Shown here piece after piece: positions 16,587 through 25,171 of a stretch of 64,000 bases of DNA (its first letter is position 1; the number at the start of each line of letters is the position of its first letter). The position numbers and the translations under genes were made by a program. The notes below the pieces were generated by a model. It did no database searches. It was not told the origin of the DNA and worked only from the letters and a program-made list of their open reading frames with translations. The DNA comes from Streptomyces sp. NRRL B-3428 (GTDB lineage: Bacteria; Actinomycetota; Actinomycetes; Streptomycetales; Streptomycetaceae). Location: contig JOGW01000013.1 in NCBI GenBank assembly GCA_000721375.1, forward strand, positions 124,001-188,000, read 5' to 3'.

Positions 16587-17587
16587 CAGCGGAAGCAGCC
16601 GGGACGACTCAGATCCTCTACATCCACTTCCACGACCTGGTGAACGAGCAGGTCTACGGCCACCTGCTCGCTCTCCTCGCCGAGTTCACCCCTCTCGTCC
16701 AGGCCCTGCCTCCGGACGCCGCGCTCGCCGACATCTCCGGCAGCCTGCGCTACTTCGGCACGGACGCACCCGGTCTGGCCGAACGCATCCGGGCGCGCAC
16801 GGGCGGCCTGTACGGCCTGCGCTCCACGGTCGGCATCGCCGCGAACCCGATGCTGGCCCGGATGATCGCAGCGGACGGACCGCCCCACGCCGTACGCACC
16901 CTGCCCGCCGACCTCGACGCGGTGGCCGGGTTCCTGGCGACCAGGCCCGCAGCCGCCCTGCACGGAGTGGGCCCCGCGACCACCCGCACCCTGGCCACGT
17001 ACGGACTCGACAGCATCGGAAAGATCGCCGCCGCACCTCTCGGCACCCTGCAGCGCATCCTCGGCGTCGCGGCCGGCCGCAAACTGCACGACGCGGCCCG
17101 CGGCCTCGATCCCACCCCGGTCATCCCCGCGGGCCCGCCCCGCACCCTGCGCGTCGAACACCGCTTCCTCCAGGACGAGTTGGACCGCGACCGGCAGCGC
17201 GCCACCCTCCTCGCCCTCACCGACCGCCTCGGCCTCCAGCTGCGCTCGACCTCGCAGGCCACCCGCTCCCTCACCCTCACGGTCCGCTACGCCGACCGCT
17301 CCACGACCACCCGCACCCGCACGCTGCGCGAGCCCACCGCCCACACTCCCCCACTGACGGCCCTCGCCTACGAACTCCACGACAAACTCGCCCTGCAGCG
17401 CGCCCGCGTCCGCTCCTTCACCCTGCACACCGACGAACTCCTCGCCGCCGAGCGGACCTCCCATCAGCTTCTCTTCGATCCGACCGATGAGAAGGCGCGG
17501 CGGATCGAGGAGGTGGTGGACCGGGCGCGGGGGAAGTACGGGGCGGATGCGGTACGTCCCGCCGCGGCACCCGCCGACGCCGCGTGA
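16583..17587 (+). CDS. ImuB-like inactive Y-family DNA polymerase
   Basis: This 334-residue protein has the Y-family polymerase fold. In ImuB fashion the catalytic acidic residues are replaced: the first palm motif reads ILYIHFHDLV instead of a DxD-type strand, and the second is ADISGSLRYFG instead of S-x-D-E. The helix-hairpin-helix region AALHGVGPATTRTLATYGLDSIGKI and a little-finger domain follow. ImuB proteins are scaffolds that bring DnaE2 to the beta clamp. Here the gene overlaps the dnaE2 stop by 4 bp, so expression is coupled. At 334 residues it is shorter than proteobacterial ImuB, and no imuA-like gene is next to it. Confidence 0.88.
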   Translation: MTAEAAGTTQILYIHFHDLVNEQVYGHLLALLAEFTPLVQALPPDAALADISGSLRYFGTDAPGLAERIRARTGGLYGLRSTVGIAANPMLARMIAADGPPHAVRTLPADLDAVAGFLATRPAAALHGVGPATTRTLATYGLDSIGKIAAAPLGTLQRILGVAAGRKLHDAARGLDPTPVIPAGPPRTLRVEHRFLQDELDRDRQRATLLALTDRLGLQLRSTSQATRSLTLTVRYADRSTTTRTRTLREPTAHTPPLTALAYELHDKLALQRARVRSFTLHTDELLAAERTSHQLLFDPTDEKARRIEEVVDRARGKYGADAVRPAAAPADAA

Positions 17588-17656
17588 CGGGTCACTCGTT
17601 CGACCCCGTACCTCTGCCCGCCCCACCCCCGCGGCCGAGACTGACGGGGACCGGCG

Positions 17657-17923
17657 ATGGCCGGTGCGAACCGCCAGTTCCTGGTCCGCAAGGCGGGCGG
17701 CCGTCCGCAGGTGGTGCCGGAAGGCTGCACGAACCTCGACTTCATCGGGCAGTACGCCGAGGTCCCCGACGATGTGGTCTTCACCGTCGGGTACTCGGTC
17801 CGCACCGCCTGGACGGCCGTCGCCACACTCCTGAACCTCGACCGGCAGCCCCCGCCCGTCTACAAGGGCGACCACGACCCGAAGGCCCTGGTGGACGCGC
17901 TGCACACGATGCACCGGCGCTGA
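17657..17923 (+). CDS. hypothetical protein (88 aa)
   Basis: This soluble 88-residue protein has no signal, membrane segment or motif that I recognise. It contains QFLVRKAGGRPQVVPEGC and ends in DALHTMHRR. Codon use is normal for the genus. It follows the ImuB-like gene by 69 nt on the same strand and may belong to the same transcript, which would make it an accessory to the damage-tolerance pair. That link rests on position only. Confidence 0.55.
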   Translation: MAGANRQFLVRKAGGRPQVVPEGCTNLDFIGQYAEVPDDVVFTVGYSVRTAWTAVATLLNLDRQPPPVYKGDHDPKALVDALHTMHRR

Positions 17924-17993
17924 GTACGAGGCAGCTCACCCGATCGGCTCAGCCGCTGCTGCGGTGGGAACGAGTGGGCCCGAGCGTAGGGGC

Positions 17994-19130
17994 ATGAGCC
18001 CACGCGGAGGACTGGACGGCGATCCGAAGACCGGATTCCTGCACGAGGTCAAGGACGCGGTGAGCATGCGCACCGCGCTCCTCGTGCTCGGCGTACTCGC
18101 CGTGCAGCTGGCATTCATCGCCTCGTACATCGGCGCGTTCCACAAGCCGAAGCCCCATGAGATCCCGATCGCGGTCGCGGTCGCGGCGCCCGCCGCCGCG
18201 GCCGCGGCGGATCCGGCGCAGGCGGCGGCCCTGAAGAAGCAGCTTGAGGCGGCCACCGACCAGGCCGTCGAGCGGCTCAAGGCGCTGCCGGGCAAGCCGC
18301 TGAAGCCGAGTGCCAGCACGTCCGAGGCGAATGCCATCGCGCGGATCGAGGACCGGGGCGTCGACGGCGCGCTGATCGTCAATCCCGCGGGCACCGAGGA
18401 CAAGCTCCTGGTGGCCAGCGGGGCCGGTGCCTCGCTGTCGCAGGCGCTCACCGAGATCATGGCCAAGGTCGAGGGCGCCGAGAAGCGGACCTTCAAGGTC
18501 GTGGACGTGGTGCCGGAAGCGGACGGGGACGCGCGCGGACTGTCCGCGTTCTATCTCGTCGTCGGCTGGTGTGTGGGCGGCTATCTGTGCGCTTCGGCCC
18601 TCGCGATCAGCGCGGGCGCCAAGCCGGCCAACCCGGCGCGTGCGGTGATCCGGCTCGCCGCGATGGCCGCGTACGCGGTCGTGGCGGGTCTGCTCGGCGC
18701 GGTGATCGCCGGGCCGATCCTGAACGCGCTGCCCGGCAGCATCATGGCGTTCTGGGGCCTCGGCTCCCTGCTCGTCTTCGCCGTCGGTGCGATCACGCTC
18801 GCGTTCCAGGGCCTTGCCGGGATCGTCGGTATCGGTCTCGCGATCCTGCTCGTCGTCGTCCTCGGCAATCCGAGTGCCGGCGGCGCGTATCCCTACCCCC
18901 TGCTGCCCGGATTCTGGCGGCATCTCGGTCCGATCCTGCCGCCGGGTGCGGGCACGTTCGCGGCGCGCTCCATCGCGTACTTCAAGGGCAACGGTGCCGG
19001 CGGCGCCTTCCTGACCCTGGCCGCGTGGGCCGTGGGCGCGGCGGCGGTGGCGCTGGTGATGTCGCTCGTACGCCAGGACAAGAAGGAACTCGAGGACCTC
19101 GAGACCGCCGCTGAGGAGCAGCGCTCATGA
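17994..19130 (+). CDS. polytopic membrane protein, DUF3533 / YhgE-Pip-like
   Basis: This 378-residue protein has one helix near 28-50 and an extracytoplasmic domain of about 125 residues. That domain contains Ala-rich and coiled segments (PAQAAALKKQLEAATDQAVE). Five or six further helices lie between about 180 and 365. This build matches the YhgE/Pip and DUF3533 group, related to ABC-2 permeases and to some phage- or T7SS-associated membrane proteins. It has no ATPase partner nearby. Its stop overlaps the start of the SatP-like gene in ATGA, so the two are translated together. Function is unknown. Confidence 0.72.
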   Translation: MSPRGGLDGDPKTGFLHEVKDAVSMRTALLVLGVLAVQLAFIASYIGAFHKPKPHEIPIAVAVAAPAAAAAADPAQAAALKKQLEAATDQAVERLKALPGKPLKPSASTSEANAIARIEDRGVDGALIVNPAGTEDKLLVASGAGASLSQALTEIMAKVEGAEKRTFKVVDVVPEADGDARGLSAFYLVVGWCVGGYLCASALAISAGAKPANPARAVIRLAAMAAYAVVAGLLGAVIAGPILNALPGSIMAFWGLGSLLVFAVGAITLAFQGLAGIVGIGLAILLVVVLGNPSAGGAYPYPLLPGFWRHLGPILPPGAGTFAARSIAYFKGNGAGGAFLTLAAWAVGAAAVALVMSLVRQDKKELEDLETAAEEQRS

Positions 19131-19789
19131 ACCTCCTGAACCGTTCGGGTCCCATCGCCCAGGCGCTGTCCGTCAAGCGCATGGAACCGTCCGCGCAGGC
19201 CCAGCTGGGTCCGCTCGGTCTGGTCGGCTTCATCGTCGTGACGACCATCGCGACCGGGATCGACGCGGGAGTCTTCCCCGAGAAGCTCTCGCACTCCGTC
19301 CTCCCGACGGTGGGCTTCTTCATCGGCGGCCTCGCGCAGCTTCTCGCGGGCCTCTTCCAGGCCCACCGCGGTGACACCTGGCATGCCACGGTCTTCGGCT
19401 CCTTCGGCCTCTTCTGGATGGCGAAGGGCCTGATGCTGGAGTGGGTGGTGCCAGGCCTCGACCCGTCCCTGCGCGGCGACGCGATGGGCCTGTTCACCCT
19501 CCCCTGGGTCTTCGTCGTCTTCGTCCTGTGGCTCGGCGCTCTGCGCATCCACGTGGCCCTGCTCTTCACGTTCACCTGTGTCCTGATGGCCTTCATCGGC
19601 ATGACGGTCGTCGGCTTCACGGGTTCGGTCGGCTGGAACCGCATCACGGGCTGGTCCGGCCTGCTCGCCGCGGCGGGCGCCCTGTACTTGCTGGCGGGCC
19701 AGATCCTCGCCTCGACGTGGGGCCGCAACGTCCTCCCGATGGGCCGCTTCATCGCCCCTCGTCTGGAGGAGGAGCATCCGGAGGAGTAG
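19127..19789 (+). CDS. acetate/succinate transporter, GPR1/FUN34/YaaH (SatP) family
   Basis: This 220-residue protein has six transmembrane helices, the AceTr fold. The first helix follows the family motif region (QLGPLGLVGF), and GDTWHATVFGSFGLFWMAKG is the conserved mid-protein block. SatP-type proteins move acetate and succinate with protons. The gene is coupled to the DUF3533-like gene and converges on adhE, whose pathway interconverts acetyl-CoA, acetaldehyde and ethanol. A role in overflow or uptake of C2 compounds is therefore plausible. Confidence 0.85.
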   Translation: MNLLNRSGPIAQALSVKRMEPSAQAQLGPLGLVGFIVVTTIATGIDAGVFPEKLSHSVLPTVGFFIGGLAQLLAGLFQAHRGDTWHATVFGSFGLFWMAKGLMLEWVVPGLDPSLRGDAMGLFTLPWVFVVFVLWLGALRIHVALLFTFTCVLMAFIGMTVVGFTGSVGWNRITGWSGLLAAAGALYLLAGQILASTWGRNVLPMGRFIAPRLEEEHPEE

Positions 19790-19812
19790 CACCTCGGGAT
19801 GCCCGCAGACGA

Positions 19813-19848
19813 GAGAGCCCCTTCCAGTACGTACTGGAAGGGGCTCTC
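19813..19848. terminator. 36-bp perfect palindrome, bidirectional terminator
   Basis: Two 18-bp arms, GAGAGCCCCTTCCAGTAC and its exact complement, meet without spacer at 19830/19831. The pair lies between the convergent satP-like and adhE genes. The RNA would form a long stem closed by a small loop from the GTAC centre. No U-tract follows. Confidence 0.85.
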
Positions 19849-19878
19849 GACGTCAGCGGCTCAGCGAACCGTCACCGT

Positions 19879-22497
19879 TCAGGCGGCCTTCGGCTCGCCC
19901 TCGACGTTGCCGTAGTACGCCTGCTTCATCAGCTGCTTCATGTCGTCGATCATCGGCATCCGCGGGTTGGCGGGCGCGCACTGGTCGGCGTACGCGTTCA
20001 TGGCCTGCTGCGGGAGAGCCGCGATGAAGGCCGACTCGTCGACGCCCTCGGCCTGGAAGGATGCCGGGATGCCGCAGCGGTCACGCAGGGCCTCGACGGC
20101 GGCGGCGTAGGACTCCACGCCCTCCTCCGGGGTGCGGGCCTTGAGGCCCAGCATCTTCGCGATCTCCTGCAGACGCTCCGGAGCGCGGTAGACCTCGGCC
20201 TTCGGCCACGGGGTGGCCTTGTGCGTCACGGTGCCGTTGTGGCGGATGACGTGCGGCAGAAGCAGCGCGTTGGTGCGGCCGTGCGGGACGTGGAAGGTGT
20301 TGCCCAGGGTGTGCGCCATGGCGTGCACCAGACCGAGGAAGGCGTTGGCGAAGGCCATGCCCGCCACCGTGGACGCGTTGTGCATCTTCTCGCGCGCCTC
20401 GGGGGCCTTGGCGCCCAGCTTCACGCAGTCCTCGAGGTTCTCGAAGATCAGCTTGATGGCCTGGAGGCAGAGGCCGTCGGTGTAGTCGTTCGAGTACGCC
20501 GAGATGTACGCCTCGGTCGCGTGGGTCAGCGCGTCGAAGCCGGAGTCGGCGGTGACGGAGGCCGGAAGGCCCATCGGCAGGTTCGGGTCGACGATGGCGA
20601 CGTGCGGGGTGAGCGCGTAGTCCGCGAGGGGGTACTTCTGCGCGGCCTTCGGGTCCGAGATGACCGCGAACGGGGTGACCTCGGAGCCGGTGCCCGACGT
20701 GGTCGGGATGGCGACCATCTTGGCCTTCTCGCCGAGCGAGGGGAACTTGAAGGCACGCTTGCGGACGTCGAAGAACTTCTCCTTCGTGTCGGCGAAGGCG
20801 ATCTCCGGGTGCTCGTACATCAGCCACATGATCTTCGCGGCGTCCATCGCGGAGCCACCGCCGAGCGCGACGATCGTGTCGGGCTGGAAGTCCCGCATCA
20901 TCGCGGCGCCGGCCTGCACGGTGTCCAGCTCCGGGTTCGGCTCGACGTTGTCGATGACCTGGATCGAGACGCCGCCCGCGCGGGCCTGGAGGATGTTGAC
21001 GACCTTCTCGACGAAGCCGAGGGCGACCATGGTCTTGTCGGTGACGAGCGAGACCTTCTTGATGCCGTCCATCTCACCGAGGTAGCGGATGGAGTTGCGC
21101 TCGAAGTAGATCTTCGGCGGGACCTTGAACCACTGCATGTTGGTGTTGCGCCGTCCGATCCGCTTGATGTTGACCAGGTTGACCGCGGTCACGTTGTTGG
21201 AGACCGAGTTGTGGCCGTAACTGCCGCAGCCGAGCGTCAGCGAGGGCAGGAAGGCGTTGTAGACGTCGCCGATACCGCCGAAGGTGGAGGGCGAGTTGGC
21301 GATGACACGGATCGCCTTGACGCGCTTGCCGAACTCCTCGACCAGCTCCTCGTCCTCGGCGTGGATGGCGGCCGAGTGACCGAGACCGTGGAACTCGACC
21401 ATCTGCGCGGCCAGTTCGACACCCAGCTCGGTGGAGCCGGCCTTCAGGGCGGCCAGGACCGGGGAGAGCTTCTCGCGGGTCAGCGGCTCGTTGTTGCCGA
21501 CCTCGGCGCACTCGGCAAGGAGGATCGAGGTGGACTCGGGGACCGAGAAGCCGGCCTGCTCGGCGATCCACTGCGGGGACTTGCCGACGACGTTCGGGTT
21601 CAGCTTGGCGCCGGCGCAGTTCTCGCCGTACGCGCTGGTGCCGAAGATGAAGTTCTCCAGCTGCGTCTTCTCCGCGGCGGAGACCACGTAGGCACCCAGG
21701 CGCTTGAACTCCTTGATGCCCTCGGCGTAGATCTCCTTGTCGAGGATGACGGCCTGCTCGGAGGCGCAGATCATGCCGTTGTCGAAGGCCTTCGACAGGA
21801 CGATGTCGTGGATGGCGCGCTGCAGCTTGGCGCTCTTGTGGACGTAGGCGGGGACGTTGCCCGCACCGACGCCGAGGGCCGGCTTGCCGCAGGAGTACGC
21901 GGCCTTGACCATCGCGTTGCCGCCGGTGGCGAGGATGGTGGAGACACCCTCGTGGTTCATGAGGAGACCGGTGCCCTCCATGGAGGGGGTCTCGATCCAC
22001 TGCACGCAGTTCTCCGGGGCACCGGCCTCGATCGCGGCGTCGCGCACGATACGGGCGGCCTCGGCGGAGCAGTTCTGCGCGGAGGGGTGGAAGGCGAAGA
22101 TGATCGGGTTACGGGTCTTCAGGGCGATCAGGGCCTTGAAGATCGTGGTCGAGGTCGGGTTGGTCACGGGGGTCATGGCGCAGATGACGCCGACCGGCTC
22201 CGCGATCTCGGTGATGCCGTTCAGCTCGTCGCGGGAGATGACGCCGGCGGTCTTGAGGCCGCGCATCGAGTTGACGACGTGCTCACACGCGAAGAGGTTC
22301 TTGACGGCCTTGTCCTCGAAGATGCCGCGGCCGGTCTCCTCGATGGCCAGCTTGGCCAGTTCGCCGTGCTGGCTCAGCGCCGCGAGGGAGGCCTTCTTGA
22401 CGATGTGGTCGACCTGCTCCTGGTCGAACGTCTCGAACAGATCGAGCGCCTTGAGTGCCCCCTGGACCAGCCCGTCCACCATCTCATTCGCCTGCAT
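19879..22497 (-). CDS. adhE: bifunctional acetaldehyde-CoA/alcohol dehydrogenase AdhE
   Basis: This full-length 872-residue AdhE reduces acetyl-CoA to acetaldehyde and then to ethanol with two NADH. The N-terminal aldehyde dehydrogenase has the NAD-binding GVGAGNVPAYV and the catalytic Cys near residue 243 in GMICASEQAVI. The C-terminal iron alcohol dehydrogenase has TTSGTGSEVTPFAVI, the TEAYIS block and the metal-binding HAMAHTLGNTFHVPHG. Such enzymes normally serve fermentation and form filaments called spirosomes. In an obligately aerobic genus it suggests survival under oxygen limitation. The upstream region carries a perfect Rex operator and a DosR-like box. The ATG start is preceded by a weak AAGGAG-type site. 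Confidence 0.97.
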   Translation of the reverse strand: MQANEMVDGLVQGALKALDLFETFDQEQVDHIVKKASLAALSQHGELAKLAIEETGRGIFEDKAVKNLFACEHVVNSMRGLKTAGVISRDELNGITEIAEPVGVICAMTPVTNPTSTTIFKALIALKTRNPIIFAFHPSAQNCSAEAARIVRDAAIEAGAPENCVQWIETPSMEGTGLLMNHEGVSTILATGGNAMVKAAYSCGKPALGVGAGNVPAYVHKSAKLQRAIHDIVLSKAFDNGMICASEQAVILDKEIYAEGIKEFKRLGAYVVSAAEKTQLENFIFGTSAYGENCAGAKLNPNVVGKSPQWIAEQAGFSVPESTSILLAECAEVGNNEPLTREKLSPVLAALKAGSTELGVELAAQMVEFHGLGHSAAIHAEDEELVEEFGKRVKAIRVIANSPSTFGGIGDVYNAFLPSLTLGCGSYGHNSVSNNVTAVNLVNIKRIGRRNTNMQWFKVPPKIYFERNSIRYLGEMDGIKKVSLVTDKTMVALGFVEKVVNILQARAGGVSIQVIDNVEPNPELDTVQAGAAMMRDFQPDTIVALGGGSAMDAAKIMWLMYEHPEIAFADTKEKFFDVRKRAFKFPSLGEKAKMVAIPTTSGTGSEVTPFAVISDPKAAQKYPLADYALTPHVAIVDPNLPMGLPASVTADSGFDALTHATEAYISAYSNDYTDGLCLQAIKLIFENLEDCVKLGAKAPEAREKMHNASTVAGMAFANAFLGLVHAMAHTLGNTFHVPHGRTNALLLPHVIRHNGTVTHKATPWPKAEVYRAPERLQEIAKMLGLKARTPEEGVESYAAAVEALRDRCGIPASFQAEGVDESAFIAALPQQAMNAYADQCAPANPRMPMIDDMKQLMKQAYYGNVEGEPKAA

Positions 22498-22669
22498 GGC
22501 AGGTACTCCTTCACTGCGGCTGCGACATTGCCGAATTTCCTCGACTCCTCAATTCGACACCCGGAGCGCTTCACGGGAGGGCCGATAAAGGCCCGACCAG
22601 CCGGGCAGAAAGTCCCTTCAAGATCAAAGCGGCCTCATAGAAACACCACCTGACCTGCACATATATGAC

Positions 22670-22683
22670 GGGACCAAAGTCCC
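22670..22683 (-). promoter_or_regulatory. DosR/DevR (OsdR)-like binding box upstream of adhE
   Basis: On the minus strand the site reads GGGACTTTGGTCCC, flanked by AA. It agrees with the mycobacterial DosR core GGGACTWWAGTCCC at every position except one (G for A). It would overlap the -35 region of the proposed adhE promoter, the place where DosR activates. Streptomyces has a DosR-like regulator called OsdR or DevR. Confidence 0.6.
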
Positions 22684-22691
22684 TTGCGAGC

Positions 22692-22709
22692 TTGTGAAAA
22701 CTTTCACAA
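22692..22709. promoter_or_regulatory. Rex operator upstream of adhE
   Basis: TTGTGAAAACTTTCACAA is a perfect inverted repeat with the Rex form TTGTGAA-N4-TTCACAA. Rex senses the NADH/NAD+ ratio and leaves DNA when NADH is high. The site lies 195 bp upstream of the adhE start and 8 bp from the DosR-like box. Confidence 0.88.
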
Positions 22710-22750
22710 GAATTTCGGGAGATTGGCCGTTCGGACGAGAAAAACGCGCG

Positions 22751-22782
22751 AGCCCCGCTTCCCAGGCACGGGAAGCGGGGCT
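22751..22782. terminator. terminator of the streptogrisin-like gene
   Basis: A 13-bp perfect stem (AGCCCCGCTTCCC / GGGAAGCGGGGCT) with a 6-nt loop lies just 3' of the protease gene on the minus strand. A run of T residues occurs nearby on either side. It insulates the adhE promoter from read-through. Confidence 0.82.
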
Positions 22783-22818
22783 TTTATGCGGAGTTACTCA
22801 GCCTCAGCCTCAGCTGAA

Positions 22819-23901
22819 TCAGCCGATCTGCGCGCCGAACACCTCAAGGGCCTCGGTCACCGGCTGGAAGAAGGTCGTACCGCCCGAGGTGCAGTCACCG
22901 CTGCCCCCGGAGGTCAGACCGATCGCGGACTCGCCGGAGAAGAGCGAGCCGCCGGAGTCGCCGGGCTCGGCGCAGACCGTGGTCTGGATGAGCCCGTTGA
23001 CGATCTGCCCGTTGCCGTAGTTCACCGTGGCATCGAGCGCCGTGACCTCGCCGTCGTGCACCTGCGTGGTCGAACCACTGCGCTGCACCTGCATCCCGAC
23101 GGTCGCCTCGGCGGCCCCGGTGATGGGCTGTGCGCTGCCGTTGTAGAGGTTGACCTCGCTCGGGGCGTCGGCCTGGCCGTCGTAGCGTACGAGCGCGAAG
23201 TCGTCCCCGGGGAAGGAGGACTCGACCATCTCGCCGAGCGCATTGCCCGCGGAGTCCTCCCAGGGAGAGCCCGCGTCGCCGCAGTGGCCCGCGGTGATGA
23301 AGTGCGGGGCACCGTCCTTGACCACGTTGAACCCGAGCGAGCAGCGGCCGCCGCCGCTGAGGATCGCGTCACCGCCGGCGACGAACTTCTTGAACTCGCC
23401 CTTGGTGCGCTGCAGTTCGGCGGTGCCGTCCAGGCCCTCGACGACCTTGGTCAGCTGCTCCCACTCGGCCCCCGAGACCGTCCGGTCCGCGGTGACGACG
23501 ACCTTGTTGGTGGTGGGGTCGGTCGCCCAGGACGTGCCCGGGATGGTGGCCTTGTCGGTGAGCGTCGCGCGGGCGCTCTTCAGCTCGGCGAGGGAGTTCT
23601 CGACGATTCTGGCCTTGCCACCCGCCTGCTCGACGACACCGGCCGCGGCCTTGTCGAGCACGTTGACGACGAGGGCCTTGCTGTCGGCGTCGTAGTACGT
23701 GCCGGCCGCGTCCGCGCCGAGGTCCTCGCCGAGGGTCGAGGCGAGCTTTCCGGCCGCCGTAGCCGAAAGGGTCTTGAGCTCAGGAGTGGGGGTTTCCTGG
23801 CTCGCGTTCGCAGTCTGGAACGTCAATCCCGCTCCGACCAGAGCGGCTATGCCCGCTCCGGCCAGCGCGGTCCGGCGCTTGGGTATGCGTCGGTGCTTCA
23901 A
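22819..23901 (-). CDS. secreted chymotrypsin-like serine protease, streptogrisin family (S1)
   Basis: This is a 360-residue prepro-protease. The signal peptide KHRRIPKRRTALAGAGIAAL ends near residue 33 (TANAS). A propeptide of about 150 residues acts as folding chaperone, and the mature domain begins near VAGGDAILSGGG. The triad is visible: His in ITAGHCGD, Asp in DDFALVRYD, Ser in [10 protein letters not shown]. Three Cys pairs are expected. The TTG start at 23901 was chosen because AGGAGGT lies 7 nt upstream and the signal peptide begins there; upstream ATGs would give a Pro-rich lead. It should degrade protein outside the cell. A paralogue lies about 1.3 kb upstream on the same strand. Confidence 0.94.
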   Translation of the reverse strand: MKHRRIPKRRTALAGAGIAALVGAGLTFQTANASQETPTPELKTLSATAAGKLASTLGEDLGADAAGTYYDADSKALVVNVLDKAAAGVVEQAGGKARIVENSLAELKSARATLTDKATIPGTSWATDPTTNKVVVTADRTVSGAEWEQLTKVVEGLDGTAELQRTKGEFKKFVAGGDAILSGGGRCSLGFNVVKDGAPHFITAGHCGDAGSPWEDSAGNALGEMVESSFPGDDFALVRYDGQADAPSEVNLYNGSAQPITGAAEATVGMQVQRSGSTTQVHDGEVTALDATVNYGNGQIVNGLIQTTVCAEPGDSGGSLFSGESAIGLTSGGSGDCTSGGTTFFQPVTEALEVFGAQIG

Positions 23902-24199
23902 CTCACGACCTCCTGTGGGGGGTCGGTCCCGGTGCGTGGGGGTCATCGGGACCGGAAGGCGTACGGGTCCGAGCACGACTCAGTGGAAAAAGCCGTGTCC
24001 ATGCCCATGTTGTGACGCCCACTATTCCGATACCGACGGGTAGCACACAAGGTCGACTTCAGGACGCCCGCACGTCAACAGGCGTACGCCCCCGGCGCGT
24101 TGGTAACGCGCGGTCACCCCATGTCGCCATTCGCTGCAAACACCGGGTGCGAGCAGGCCGTCACCAGCGCGTAAGGACTAGTCCTGTCTTGAAATCGCC
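23902..24199. other. intergenic region upstream of the streptogrisin-like gene
   Basis: About 300 bp separate the SPFH gene end from the protease start, both on the minus strand. The part nearest the protease carries its Shine-Dalgarno and presumably the promoter. A 12-bp perfect palindrome, AGGACTAGTCCT at 24174-24185, lies 15 bp beyond the SPFH stop. I see no gene. Confidence 0.4.
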
Positions 24200-25081
24200 C
24201 TAGGGGGTGTCGAGTTCGCTCTGCTCGGGCCGTTCCTCCAGTGCGGCCTGCTGCTGCGCACTCGTCTCGGTACCGCTCCCCTGCACCGGCGCCGCCGTCG
24301 GCGCGGGCGCCGGCGGCAGATTCTGCTGAGCCCGCTCCAGGAACCGCAGCAGCTCCACCGGGAAGGGCAGCACAAGGGTCGAGTTCTTCTCCGCCGCCAC
24401 CGCCACCACGGTCTGCAGGAGGCGCAGTTGGAGCGCGGCCGGCTCATCGGACATCACATGCGCGGCCTCGGCCAGCTTCTTCGATGCCTGCAGCTCCGCG
24501 TCCGCGTTGATCACCCGCGCCCGCCGCTCACGGTCGGCCTCGGCCTGACGCGCCATCGAGCGCTTCATGGTCTCCGGCAGCGAGACGTCCTTGATCTCGA
24601 CGCGGTCGATCTGCACACCCCAGCCCACGGCCGGGCTGTCGATCATCAACTCCAGGCCCTGGTTGAGCTTTTCCCGGTTGGAGAGCAGATCGTCGAGATC
24701 GCTCTTGCCGATGATGGACCGAAGCGAGGTCTGCGCCATCTGCGAGACCGCGAAGCGGTAGTCCTCCACCTGGACGACGGCCTCGGCCGCGTCGATTACC
24801 TTGAAGTAGATGACCGCGTCCACCCGGACCGTCACGTTGTCCCTGGTGATGCCGTCCTGTGCGGGTACGGGCATGGTGACGATCTGCAGATTGACCTTCC
24901 GCATCCGGTCGACGAACGGCACGATCATCGTGAACCCGGGCCCGCGCACCTGCGACTTGAGGCGGCCGAGCCGGAACACCACTCCCCGTTCGTACTGTTT
25001 GACGACGCGCGCCCCGGCCATCACGTACACGACACCGGCGGAAGCCACCGCCGCGCCCGCCGCCACCAGTTCCTCGACCAT
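24200..25081 (-). CDS. SPFH/band 7 (slipin-like) membrane protein
   Basis: This 293-residue protein has an N-terminal hydrophobic segment (about 5-22). The prohibitin-homology domain (about 25-180) follows, with the family lines VFRLGRL, GPGFTMIVPFVDRMRKV and DNVTVRVDAVIYFKV, then IDRVEIKDVSLPETMKRSMARQAEA. A coiled-coil flotillin-like stretch and a Pro/Ala/Gln-rich tail complete it. Slipins oligomerise at the cytoplasmic membrane and organise domains or proteases. No NfeD partner gene is adjacent. The ATG at 25081 is where the fold begins; the same frame stays open far upstream but runs antisense into the next protease gene in another frame. Confidence 0.9.
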   Translation of the reverse strand: MVEELVAAGAAVASAGVVYVMAGARVVKQYERGVVFRLGRLKSQVRGPGFTMIVPFVDRMRKVNLQIVTMPVPAQDGITRDNVTVRVDAVIYFKVIDAAEAVVQVEDYRFAVSQMAQTSLRSIIGKSDLDDLLSNREKLNQGLELMIDSPAVGWGVQIDRVEIKDVSLPETMKRSMARQAEADRERRARVINADAELQASKKLAEAAHVMSDEPAALQLRLLQTVVAVAAEKNSTLVLPFPVELLRFLERAQQNLPPAPAPTAAPVQGSGTETSAQQQAALEERPEQSELDTP

Positions 25082-25171
25082 TGCGGCCCCCCAGGGTCCG
25101 TAAGGGACATATCTTGGGACTCTTTTGACGGTAACTCCCAAGTCGCCCCGAAGGGGAGGGAGAAGACGAGA

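Larger units (their letters stand above)
22498..22818. promoter_or_regulatory. adhE promoter region and end of the protease gene
   Basis: This 321-bp gap has no gene. From the adhE side (minus strand) it holds about 160 nt of leader and a possible -10 TATATG at 22665-22660. Next come a DosR-like box at 22670-22683, a Rex operator at 22692-22709 and the protease terminator hairpin at 22751-22782. The region is clearly richer in A and T than its surroundings. Confidence 0.65.

Noticed and set aside
19441..22653. A 1070-codon open frame on the plus strand
   Set aside because: It is antisense to adhE, is rich in Arg, Gly, Val and Asp with no domain, and has no ribosome site. High GC keeps the opposite strand open.
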